In this document: positions 1 to 5,908 of the stretch, one piece after another | Layout: each line of letters begins with the position of its first letter | Numbering within the stretch: position 1 is the first letter of the stretch | Assembly: GCA_946633495.1 (NCBI GenBank) | Contig: CAMPAX010000099.1 | Span: 1 to 8,224, forward strand | DNA: 8,224 bases | Source of the DNA: an uncultured Lachnospiraceae bacterium | GTDB lineage: Bacteria > Bacillota > Clostridia > Lachnospirales > Lachnospiraceae | Direction of reading: 5' to 3' | The notes under the pieces: model-generated | The model's input: the letters and a program-made list of their open reading frames with translations, nothing else | Database searches by the model: none | What the model was told of the DNA's origin: nothing | Translations under genes and position numbers: made by a program

Positions 1-132
1 TGCCGCCGTGAATGTGAACGGTCCGACAAATTCCATGCCGGCGGACTGCGCCACGAAGGCGGTTCCCCATATCACCGCGGCAAGGAAGAGGAGCGCGCAG
101 TGCCCGAGATTGTTTTTCTTTGTATCATTCAT
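1..132 (-). CDS. EamA/DMT-family transporter, N-terminal fragment
   Basis: This is the first 44 codons of a minus-strand gene that continues beyond the left edge. The reverse-complement reading from the ATG at 132-130 begins MNDTKKNN. A hydrophobic helix follows (about residues 12-28), with the sequence AAVIWGTAFVAQSAG at residues 18-32 and then MEFVGPFTFTAA. The W-G-(T/S)-x-F-V-x-Q pattern followed by a GPF element is the usual opening of EamA-domain (drug/metabolite transporter superfamily) permeases, which have about ten membrane helices and export or exchange small metabolites. The substrate cannot be told from this fragment. A TAAGGA-type ribosome binding site lies about 10 nt upstream of the ATG on the minus strand, which supports this start. 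The gene is divergent from dtd. The family call rests on motif recognition only. Confidence 0.8.
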   Translation of the reverse strand, partial: MNDTKKNNLGHCALLFLAAVIWGTAFVAQSAGMEFVGPFTFTAA

Positions 133-205
133 ATATCTATGATCCTTACTAATCTTTGCGATCTTATGCAGGGGTTTTTGTCTTTGGCTCTTGTGTGAAC
201 TCAGC

Positions 206-234
206 GCTCGACACGCCGGAGGCGTTTCGGAAGC
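206..234. repeat. Imperfect inverted repeat in the divergent intergenic region
   Basis: GCTCGA (206-211) and ACGCC (213-217) can pair with GGCGT (221-225), TCG (227-229) and AGC (232-234) around a GGA loop, with one C/T mismatch and a two-base bulge. No T-tract follows on either strand, so it does not look like a Rho-independent terminator. It lies between the divergent transporter and dtd starts and may be a cruciform-prone or protein-binding site. The function is unknown. Confidence 0.35.
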
Positions 235-278
235 TTAATGTTAGCATAGATGAGCAGGATAATCAATTTCAAAATCGC

Positions 279-307
279 TTGCGTTATGGGATGGAATTAG
301 GTAAACT
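279..307 (+). promoter_or_regulatory. Candidate promoter for the dtd/two-component operon
   Basis: TTGCGT (279-284, three of six matches to TTGACA) is separated by exactly 17 bp from TAAACT (302-307, four of six matches to TATAAT). It is the best sigma-A-like pair I could find in the 249-nt divergent region upstream of dtd. It would place the transcription start near 314 and give a leader of about 68 nt containing the hairpin at 322-355. The boxes are weak, so this is tentative. Confidence 0.3.
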
Positions 308-321
308 ATGTAGGAGTATGC

Positions 322-355
322 CCAGACAGACATAAAATCCTGTTTATGGGTCTGG
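322..355 (+). other. Hairpin in the dtd leader
   Basis: CCAGAC (322-327) pairs with GTCTGG (350-355), and inside it CATAAA (331-336) pairs with TTTATG (343-348). The two helices are separated by a 3x1 internal loop and closed by a six-base loop. That gives 12 base pairs ending 14 nt before the dtd ribosome binding site at 370-374. No U-tract follows, so it is not a terminator. If the promoter proposed upstream is right, it lies in the 5' untranslated leader. It could stabilise the mRNA, affect translation or bind a protein. Confidence 0.45.
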
Positions 356-381
356 AAGAATGACGAAAAGAGGAAGAAACA

Positions 382-858
382 GTGCGTTTTCTGGTACAGC
401 GTGTAACGCGTGCATCCGTAACCATCGACGGAAATGAAACCGGCCGGATCGGTCTCGGTTTCTTTGTTCTGATCGGTGTGGAGGATGTGGACACAAAAGA
501 GATTGCCGATAAAATGATCAGCAAGCTGTTGGGACTCCGGATCTTCGAGGACGAAAACGGAAAAAGCAATCTGGCACTGGCGGATGTGGGCGGTGAGCTT
601 CTGCTGATCTCCCAGTTTACGCTTTGTGCGGATGCCAGCCGCGGAAACCGTCCATCCTATGTGCATGCGGGACGGCCGGAGATGTCAGAGCCCATGTATC
701 AGTATATCTGCGATCAGTGCAGAGAGCAGGGATATACCGTACAGACAGGCATTTTCGGGGCAGAGATGAAATGTGATCTTCTGAATGACGGTCCTTTCAC
801 CATCTGGCTGGATTCCCGGGAGATCTGTCCGAAGCTGCACGAAATCCGGAGGGGATAG
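382..858 (+). CDS. dtd: D-aminoacyl-tRNA deacylase
   Basis: Hydrolyses D-amino acids (and mischarged glycine) from tRNA in the cytoplasm, a chiral proofreading step that keeps D-residues out of proteins. The 158-residue product opens with the family signature MRFLVQRVTRASVTIDG. It carries the active-site SQFTL motif at residues 77-81, the Gly-cisPro loop in GNRPSY at 88-93, and NDGPFT at 135-140 near the C-terminus. It is slightly longer than the usual 145-150 residues because of a short charged tail. The start is GTG, chosen because GAGGA at 370-374 sits 7 nt upstream and because the family N-terminus aligns from this residue. The response regulator begins 3 nt after the stop, and that gene's GGAGGGG ribosome binding site lies inside the last dtd codons, so the two are co-transcribed and probably translationally coupled. 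The only oddity is the partner: in many Firmicutes dtd sits next to relA. Confidence 0.97.
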   Translation: MRFLVQRVTRASVTIDGNETGRIGLGFFVLIGVEDVDTKEIADKMISKLLGLRIFEDENGKSNLALADVGGELLLISQFTLCADASRGNRPSYVHAGRPEMSEPMYQYICDQCREQGYTVQTGIFGAEMKCDLLNDGPFTIWLDSREICPKLHEIRRG

Positions 859-861
859 GAT

Positions 862-1539
862 ATGGAAAAACTACTGATTGCAGAGGATGATTCGGATCTT
901 TTGAAATTATTTCAGACCGCTTTGAAAAAAGAAGGCTATGAAGTGATCCTTGCAAAGGATGGTTTAGAGGCGTTGGAATACCTGAACCGGGAATATGTGG
1001 ATCTGATCATTTCCGATATCATGATGCCGAATGTGGATGGATATCAGCTGATCCGGACCCTCCGGGATGCCGGACAGAAAACACCGATCCTGCTGATCAC
1101 TGCAAAGGAAGGCTTTGATGATATGCGGAAAGGCTTCTCCATGGGAACGGATGATTATATGGTGAAACCGGTGAATATCAATGAGCTTGTGCTGCGGGTT
1201 CAGGCGCTGATCCGCAGGAGCAGGATGCAGGGAGAGAGAAGACAGACCTTCGGCCCCATCACCATGGAAATGGATTCTATGACAGTAATTCTCGGGGAAG
1301 AAACGCAGGTGCTCCCTCAAAAGGAATTCATGTTACTCTATAAGCTTCTGAATTCCACAGGGAAGATCTTCACCCGCCAACAGTTAATGGATGAGATCTG
1401 GGGAACGGACTCGCCAAGCGATGTCCGTACCGTGGATGTTCATATCAACCGTCTTCGGGAACGGTTCCGGAATCTTCCGGATTATGAGATCGTGACCGTA
1501 CGGGGACTGGGTTACAAGATCATTCATCACGAAGCATAG
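862..1539 (+). CDS. OmpR/PhoB-family response regulator
   Basis: Cytoplasmic DNA-binding output half of a two-component system, 225 residues (normal length). The receiver domain spans about residues 1-118. It has the acidic pair D9/D10, the phosphoacceptor D52 in SDIMMP, the switch residue T80 in LLITA and the invariant K102 in DDYMVKP. The C-terminal winged helix, about 128-222, shows the OmpR-family signature: KEFMLLYKLL, then RQQLMDEIWG, then RTVDVHINRLRERF, ending in VTVRGLGYKI. The start has a strong GGAGGGG site at 848-854, 7 nt upstream, embedded in the end of dtd. The cognate kinase follows after 34 nt. Target genes and the DNA site cannot be deduced from the window, and no recognisable repeated operator was seen upstream of dtd. 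I give no gene symbol because orthology to a named regulator cannot be settled by eye. Confidence 0.96.
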   Translation: MEKLLIAEDDSDLLKLFQTALKKEGYEVILAKDGLEALEYLNREYVDLIISDIMMPNVDGYQLIRTLRDAGQKTPILLITAKEGFDDMRKGFSMGTDDYMVKPVNINELVLRVQALIRRSRMQGERRQTFGPITMEMDSMTVILGEETQVLPQKEFMLLYKLLNSTGKIFTRQQLMDEIWGTDSPSDVRTVDVHINRLRERFRNLPDYEIVTVRGLGYKIIHHEA

Positions 1540-1573
1540 AACAGCGTCGGCTGATTGAATTACGGAATATCAT

Positions 1574-2629
1574 ATGAGAAAGAAAAAAAGAAAACTGAAT
1601 TATTTCTTTCTGCTGCATCTGATTGCCATTACATTTCTGATCATCATTTTGTCTGCGATCATCGCCATCTATCTGAACAGCAGGGAACAGATGAAAGATT
1701 CGAAGCATATCTCGGTTATTATGTTCTTTCTGTGGATCACCGTTTGCACGATTCTCGCAAATCTGATCCTGTATCATAAGATGCGGAAGGTTTTTCGTTC
1801 GGTGGAGGCTCTCAGTGAAGCGGCGGACGAAGTCGCAAAGGGAGATTTCAGCATCAGTGTTGAGCAGAAAGAACATCTGCATATTGCCGAAATAGAAGAT
1901 ATGTATGATTCCTTCAACCAGATGGTTCGGGATCTTGGAACCATTGAGACACTGAGAAAAGATTTTGTGTCCAACGTGTCTCATGAGATCAAGACACCCA
2001 TCGCAGCCATAGACGGGTATGCCATGCTGATGCAGGATCAGTCTCTGACGGATGAGGAGCGCAGGGACCATCTGGAAAGCATCCGGTATAACTGTCATCG
2101 TCTGACGGCACTGACCGGCAATATTCTGATGCTGTCCAGACTGGATAACGGGACTATGATCCCCAAGAATGAACCGTTTCGACTGGATGAGCAGATACGG
2201 AAGGTTGTTCTCTCCATGGAGGATGCATGGACCGCGAAGCAGCTGGAACTGGATATCGATATGGATCCGGTAACCTATGTCGGAGACGAAGACCTGATCT
2301 ACCATATCTGGACCAATATCATCGGAAACGCCATAAAGTTCTCTAATCAAAAAGGGCTTCTGCAGATCCGTATGGAGGACAATCCGTCCGAGACAGGCGT
2401 TGTCTGTGTGACCATCCGGGACTCCGGGATCGGTCTTACCTCGGAGCAGATGCGTCATATGTATGACAAATTCTATCAGGGAGATAAGTCCCACAGCTCG
2501 GAAGGGAATGGCCTTGGACTTGCATTGGTAAAGCAGATCACGACGCTTCTTCATATCTCCATGTCCGTAAAGAGCAAAAGAGGGCAGGGGACCGCATTTA
2601 TTCTGGAGCTTCCAATCACAAGTGGATAG
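1574..2629 (+). CDS. Sensor histidine kinase, two-TM, short external loop
   Basis: Membrane kinase expected to phosphorylate the response regulator encoded just upstream. It is 351 residues long. A basic start (MRKKKRK) precedes membrane helix 1 (about 10-33). A loop of about a dozen residues (34-46) leads to helix 2 (about 47-67). A HAMP-like linker follows at about 68-120. The HisKA H-box has H137 in SHEIKTPI. The ATPase domain shows the N-box (N248 to N252, NIIGNAIKFS), the G1 box DSGIG at 283-287, F300 in the F-box and the G2 box GNGLGL at 311-316. All catalytic motifs are intact. The tiny external loop leaves no room for a periplasmic-type sensor domain, so the signal is likely sensed in or at the membrane. 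The ribosome binding site is weak (CGGA near 1563-1566), which suggests lower expression than the regulator. The stimulus is unknown. Confidence 0.95.
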   Translation: MRKKKRKLNYFFLLHLIAITFLIIILSAIIAIYLNSREQMKDSKHISVIMFFLWITVCTILANLILYHKMRKVFRSVEALSEAADEVAKGDFSISVEQKEHLHIAEIEDMYDSFNQMVRDLGTIETLRKDFVSNVSHEIKTPIAAIDGYAMLMQDQSLTDEERRDHLESIRYNCHRLTALTGNILMLSRLDNGTMIPKNEPFRLDEQIRKVVLSMEDAWTAKQLELDIDMDPVTYVGDEDLIYHIWTNIIGNAIKFSNQKGLLQIRMEDNPSETGVVCVTIRDSGIGLTSEQMRHMYDKFYQGDKSHSSEGNGLGLALVKQITTLLHISMSVKSKRGQGTAFILELPITSG

Positions 2630-2635
2630 TTTTTT
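2609..2635 (+). terminator. Weak candidate terminator at the end of the kinase gene
   Basis: CTTCCA (2609-2614) can pair with TGGA (2623-2626) plus AG (2628-2629), with one bulged T and an eight-base loop, and is followed at once by six T residues (2630-2635). The arrangement is that of a Rho-independent terminator overlapping the kinase stop codon. The stem is short, bulged and only half G/C, so termination would be partial at best. Confidence 0.3.
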
Positions 2636-2660
2636 CGTTACCGAAATACAGGAATATAAC
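2632..2660 (+). promoter_or_regulatory. Candidate promoter for lepA-hemW
   Basis: TATAAC (2655-2660) matches the -10 consensus at five of six bases. The best -35 at 17 bp spacing is TTTTCG (2632-2637), which is poor. It lies in the 93-nt gap between the kinase and lepA, the longest gap between same-strand genes in the window. It would give a start near 2667 and a leader of about 56 nt containing the palindrome GGTTTAAACC at 2680-2689. Tentative, because lepA could instead be read from the upstream operon. Confidence 0.25.
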
Positions 2661-2679
2661 AATCACTTTGTGTCGGGAA

Positions 2680-2689
2680 GGTTTAAACC
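2680..2689. repeat. 10-bp perfect palindrome before lepA
   Basis: GGTTTAAACC lies 33 bp before the lepA start codon and is loosely flanked by CGG (2674-2676) and CCG (2694-2696), which extend the symmetry. It could be an operator or simply chance in an A/T-rich gap. Nothing in the window repeats it. Confidence 0.3.
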
Positions 2690-2722
2690 GATACCGCAAA
2701 TACTTAGATAAAGGAAGATAAC

Positions 2723-4537
2723 ATGGCACATATAGATCAGTCAAAAATCAGAAATTTCTGCATCATCGCGCATATCGATCATGGCAAATCAACGCTGGCA
2801 GACCGGATCATAGAGAAGACAGGAACTCTGACGCAGCGGGAAATGCAAGAGCAGGTGCTGGACAACATGGACATCGAGCGGGAACGCGGGATCACTATCA
2901 AGTCTCAGGCGGTGCGGATCATTTATAAGGCGAAGGACAAAGAAGAGTATATCCTGAATCTCATCGATACGCCGGGACATGTGGACTTTAACTATGAGGT
3001 GTCCAGGTCTCTGGCGGCCTGTGAAGGTGCGGTCCTTGTGGTAGATGCGGCGCAGGGGATCGAAGCCCAGACGCTGGCAAATGTATATCTTGCGGTGGAA
3101 CATAATCTGGAAGTGTTCCCGGTGCTGAACAAGATCGATCTTCCTTCGGCAGAGCCGGAGCGTGTGAAAAATGAGATCGAGGACATCATCGGCATCGAGG
3201 CCCAGGATGCGCCTATGATCTCGGCGAAGCAGGGGATCGGTATCGAGGATGTTCTTGAGGAGATCGTACATAAGATCCCTGCACCCACCGGAGATGTGGA
3301 CGGCCCCTTTAAAGCGCTGATCTTCGACAGTCTGTATGATTCCTATAAGGGCGTGATCATATTCTGCCGCGTCTTTGACGGAGTGATCGGCAGGGGCAGG
3401 CGGATCCGCATGATGGAGACCGGAGCAGAGGCGGATGTGGTGGAGGTTGGTATCTTCGGTGCCGGCCAGTTTATTCCACAGGAGGAGATCTCTGCCGGCA
3501 TGGTTGGGTATATCACCGCCAGCCTGAAAAATGTAAAGGAAACGGAAGTAGGAGATACCGTAACAGACGCAGACCGTCCCTGCAGCGAGGCACTTCCCGG
3601 ATATAAGAAGGCGCGTTCCATGGTATTCTGCGGTGTCTATCCGGCGGACGGAGCCAAGTATCCGGAGCTTCGGGATGCGCTGGAGAAGCTGCAGTTAAAT
3701 GACGCCTCACTGGAATATGAACCGGAGACTTCCATCGCGTTGGGCTTCGGCTTTCGGTGCGGCTTCCTGGGGCTGCTTCATCTGGAGGTGATCCAGGAAC
3801 GGCTGGAGCGGGAATACAATCTGGATCTGGTTACCACAGCTCCCGGCGTTGTCTATCGCGTATATAAGACAAACGGAGATATGATCGAGCTGACGAATCC
3901 CGCAAATCTTCCGGATCCGTCGGAGATCGACTATATGGAGGAACCCATCGTATCGGCGGAGATCATGGTGACTACGGAATTCACCGGGGCCATCATGAAA
4001 CTGTGTCAGGAACGGCGGGGCAATTACATTTCCATGGAATATCTGGAGGAGACCAGAGTTCTCCTGAAATACGAGCTTCCGCTTAATGAGATCATCTATG
4101 ATTTCTTTGACGCGTTGAAATCCCGTTCCCGTGGATATGCATCCTTTGATTATGAACTGAAAGGCTATCAGAAGTCCGATCTTGTGAAGCTGGATATTCT
4201 CATCAATCATGAGACGGTGGATGCGCTGTCCTTCATCGTGTTCAAGGAGTCTGCCTATGAGCGCGGAAGAAAAATGTGCGAGAAGCTGAAGGGGGAGATC
4301 CCGCGGCACCTCTTTGAGATTCCGATCCAGGCAGCGGTGGGCGGAAAGGTGATCGCCCGGGAGACCGTGAAGGCGGTTCGGAAGGACGTGCTGGCAAAAT
4401 GCTACGGCGGTGATATCTCCCGGAAGAGAAAACTTCTGGAGAAGCAGAAGGAAGGGAAGAAGAGGATGCGTCAGATCGGATCCGTGGAGATTCCGCAGAA
4501 GGCATTTATGTCGGTTCTGAAGCTTGATGAAGAGTGA
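2723..4537 (+). CDS. lepA: Elongation factor 4 (LepA), ribosome back-translocase GTPase
   Basis: Translational GTPase that acts on the ribosome. It is described as back-translocating stalled ribosomes and as helping initiation and 30S assembly. It has 604 residues, the normal family length. The G domain motifs are complete: P-loop AHIDHGKS at 16-23, switch I RGITIK at 55-60, DTPGH at 82-86 (catalytic H86), NKID at 136-139 and SAK at 167-169. The EF-G-like beta-barrel and domains III and V follow. The EF4-specific C-terminal domain is recognised by GGDISRKRKLLEKQKEGKK near residue 565 and the closing IPQKAFMSVLKLD, and it replaces EF-G domain IV. The ATG start is supported by AAGGA at 2711-2715, 7 nt upstream. 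hemW follows after 33 nt with no terminator, so the two are likely co-transcribed, as in other Firmicutes. No anomalies. Confidence 0.98.
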   Translation: MAHIDQSKIRNFCIIAHIDHGKSTLADRIIEKTGTLTQREMQEQVLDNMDIERERGITIKSQAVRIIYKAKDKEEYILNLIDTPGHVDFNYEVSRSLAACEGAVLVVDAAQGIEAQTLANVYLAVEHNLEVFPVLNKIDLPSAEPERVKNEIEDIIGIEAQDAPMISAKQGIGIEDVLEEIVHKIPAPTGDVDGPFKALIFDSLYDSYKGVIIFCRVFDGVIGRGRRIRMMETGAEADVVEVGIFGAGQFIPQEEISAGMVGYITASLKNVKETEVGDTVTDADRPCSEALPGYKKARSMVFCGVYPADGAKYPELRDALEKLQLNDASLEYEPETSIALGFGFRCGFLGLLHLEVIQERLEREYNLDLVTTAPGVVYRVYKTNGDMIELTNPANLPDPSEIDYMEEPIVSAEIMVTTEFTGAIMKLCQERRGNYISMEYLEETRVLLKYELPLNEIIYDFFDALKSRSRGYASFDYELKGYQKSDLVKLDILINHETVDALSFIVFKESAYERGRKMCEKLKGEIPRHLFEIPIQAAVGGKVIARETVKAVRKDVLAKCYGGDISRKRKLLEKQKEGKKRMRQIGSVEIPQKAFMSVLKLDEE

Positions 4538-4570
4538 TCCGGGAAACAGGACCGGGAAGGAACTTAAGGT

Positions 4571-5770
4571 ATGAAACGAAATCTCAGTTTATATATACAT
4601 ATCCCGTTCTGCGTACAGAAATGTCTCTACTGCGACTTTCTTTCTTTTGATGACGTTCTTTATGCAAAGCAGCTGAAGTATATCGATGCGCTCCGAACGG
4701 AGATCCGGCTGTACCAGCCTTATGCGGACCGGTATTCGGTGAAGACCATTTTTATCGGAGGCGGGACTCCGTCTACCGTGGATGAATCCCTGATCGAGGC
4801 GATCCTCACCGAGGTTCGGAGTGTATTCCGTGTGGACCGGTTTGCGGAGATTACCATCGAAGCAAATCCCGGGACCCTCAAATATACGGATCTTCTGGCC
4901 TATCAGTCCTACGGGATCAACCGGCTGTCCATCGGCCTTCAGAGCGCGGATGACGAGCTTCTGGGGCTTTTGGGAAGGATCCATAATTTCGATCAGTTTG
5001 TGGCAAGCTATAACTCGGCCCGGCGCGCAGGATTCCGAAATATCAATGTGGATGTCATGTCCGGCATCCCGGGACAGGATATGCATTCCTTCGTGGATAC
5101 ACTGACCCGGGTGATGGAATACCGGCCGGAGCACATTTCCGTCTATTCCCTTCAGGTTGAGGAGGGGACGAAGCTTGCGGAGGATGAGAATCTGCTGGGC
5201 ATGCTGCCGGAGGAGGAGACGGACCGACGGATGTACGCCATGACGAAGAAGATCCTGCGTACCAATGGTTTTGAACGATATGAATTCTCGAACTATTGTC
5301 AGCCCGGCTTCGAATGCAGACATAATATCGTCTATTGGACCGGGGGGGAGTATATCGGATTCGGACTGGGGGCGGCGTCTCTGTTTAAGGGGGAACGGTT
5401 TTCAAATCTTCGGGAGCTGGAGTCATATCTGGAGCTGATGGAAGAAGCGGAGAAGCTGATGACTCCGGAACAGGATATGACCCGGTTGTATGATGCTGTG
5501 ACGGATCGTCTCAGGAGGGACACTGTGGCCATGTATGTGGACCGGCGCATGGAGGAATTCATGTTCCTTGGGCTTCGGATGATCCGGGGAGTCAGCAGGA
5601 CCGAATTCAAAGAACGATTCAATCGTGACATGTTTGACGTCTACGGAATGGTGATAAATCGTTATGTATCGGACGGATTTCTGAAGCTGGAGGACGACCG
5701 CGTAGCCATGACGGATGCGGGAATCGACGTCAGCAATATCATTTTGGCGGATTTCATACTGGAACGGTGA
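4571..5770 (+). CDS. hemW: Radical-SAM heme chaperone HemW
   Basis: Cytoplasmic radical-SAM protein that binds heme and passes it to target proteins. It was long misannotated as oxygen-independent coproporphyrinogen III oxidase (HemN). It is 399 residues, a little longer than the usual 375-380. The cluster motif is C14-x3-C18-x2-C21 within YIHIPFC...CLYCDF. The position after C21 reads D-F rather than the G-C of true HemN. The SAM-binding GGGTPS lies at 63-68, EANPGT at 97-102 and RLSIGLQS at 118-125. The heme-binding HNxxYW motif is present as HNIVYW at 251-256, followed by GFGLGAAS. The HemN C-terminal domain ends with GIDVSNIILADF. The start codon has GGGAAGGAA at 4554-4562 upstream. The gene sits between lepA and hrcA, the conserved Firmicutes place. 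No terminator is visible after it, so some read-through into hrcA is likely. Confidence 0.96.
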   Translation: MKRNLSLYIHIPFCVQKCLYCDFLSFDDVLYAKQLKYIDALRTEIRLYQPYADRYSVKTIFIGGGTPSTVDESLIEAILTEVRSVFRVDRFAEITIEANPGTLKYTDLLAYQSYGINRLSIGLQSADDELLGLLGRIHNFDQFVASYNSARRAGFRNINVDVMSGIPGQDMHSFVDTLTRVMEYRPEHISVYSLQVEEGTKLAEDENLLGMLPEEETDRRMYAMTKKILRTNGFERYEFSNYCQPGFECRHNIVYWTGGEYIGFGLGAASLFKGERFSNLRELESYLELMEEAEKLMTPEQDMTRLYDAVTDRLRRDTVAMYVDRRMEEFMFLGLRMIRGVSRTEFKERFNRDMFDVYGMVINRYVSDGFLKLEDDRVAMTDAGIDVSNIILADFILER

Positions 5771-5785
5771 TTTTGGGTGAAAAAA

Positions 5786-5801
5786 CAAGAACAATTTCTT
5801 G
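5786..5801. repeat. Inverted repeat overlapping the -35 box of hrcA
   Basis: CAAGAA (5786-5791) and TTCTTG (5796-5801) are perfect inverted repeats around CAAT. The right arm shares its last three bases with the -35 hexamer TTGACA (5799-5804). A protein bound here would cover the -35 region. It could also be a coincidence of an A/T-rich spacer. As RNA it would form only a weak six-pair stem with no T-tract. Confidence 0.3.
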
Positions 5802-5827
5802 ACAAAACTCGGTGAAAATGATAGATT
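5799..5827 (+). promoter_or_regulatory. Sigma-A promoter of the hrcA-grpE-dnaK operon
   Basis: A perfect -35 TTGACA (5799-5804) is followed after a 17-bp spacer by TAGATT (5822-5827, four of six to consensus). Transcription would start at about 5834, only a few bases before CIRCE. This is the standard arrangement for HrcA-repressed vegetative promoters, in which the operator lies at or just after the start site and the promoter itself is strong. Confidence 0.85.
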
Positions 5828-5838
5828 ATTCGTAGTGG

Positions 5839-5865
5839 TTAGCACTCGGAAGAATTGAGTGCTAA
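5839..5865. promoter_or_regulatory. CIRCE operator (HrcA binding site)
   Basis: TTAGCACTC (5839-5847), nine spacer bases (5848-5856) and GAGTGCTAA (5857-5865) match the CIRCE consensus at every arm position and with the exact spacing. HrcA dimers bind this element and repress transcription, and GroEL is known to keep HrcA active. It lies 43 bp before the hrcA start codon and close to the predicted transcription start, so hrcA is autoregulated and grpE and dnaK are heat-inducible. In the mRNA it forms a nine-pair hairpin at the very 5' end, which in B. subtilis is known to influence transcript stability. Confidence 0.97.
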
Positions 5866-5908
5866 CACGAAGGCAAAACAATTAAATAATAAAGAGGATG
5901 GTGATGGA

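Noticed and set aside
133..381. Possible small gene, riboswitch or T-box in the divergent intergenic region
   Set aside because: No open frame with a ribosome binding site and no T-box, specifier or known riboswitch core was recognised. Only hairpins without T-tracts were seen.
1520..2662. 380-codon open frame on the minus strand opposite the histidine kinase
   Set aside because: The plus strand encodes a full-length kinase with every catalytic motif. The antisense frame is rich in His, Gln and Ile with no recognisable domain, a typical shadow of codon bias on the true strand.
3707..4309. 200-codon open frame on the minus strand inside lepA
   Set aside because: It is fully inside lepA, which has complete EF4 motifs. 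The antisense product shows no domain, and the frame openness follows from lepA codon choice.
4589..5323. 244-codon open frame on the minus strand inside hemW
   Set aside because: It is antisense to a gene with intact radical-SAM and HNxxYW motifs. No ribosome binding site or domain supports it.
5776..5818. Direct repeat GGTGAAAA at 5776-5783 and 5811-5818 flanking the -35 box
   Set aside because: Eight-base repeats in A-rich promoter DNA are easily chance. The spacing of 35 bp gives no integral number of helix turns with a known regulator.
5855..5908. N-terminal extension of HrcA from a TTG codon
   Set aside because: The TTG lies inside the CIRCE operator and the added residues are not HrcA-like. 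Better ribosome binding sites precede the ATGs at 5909 and 5924.
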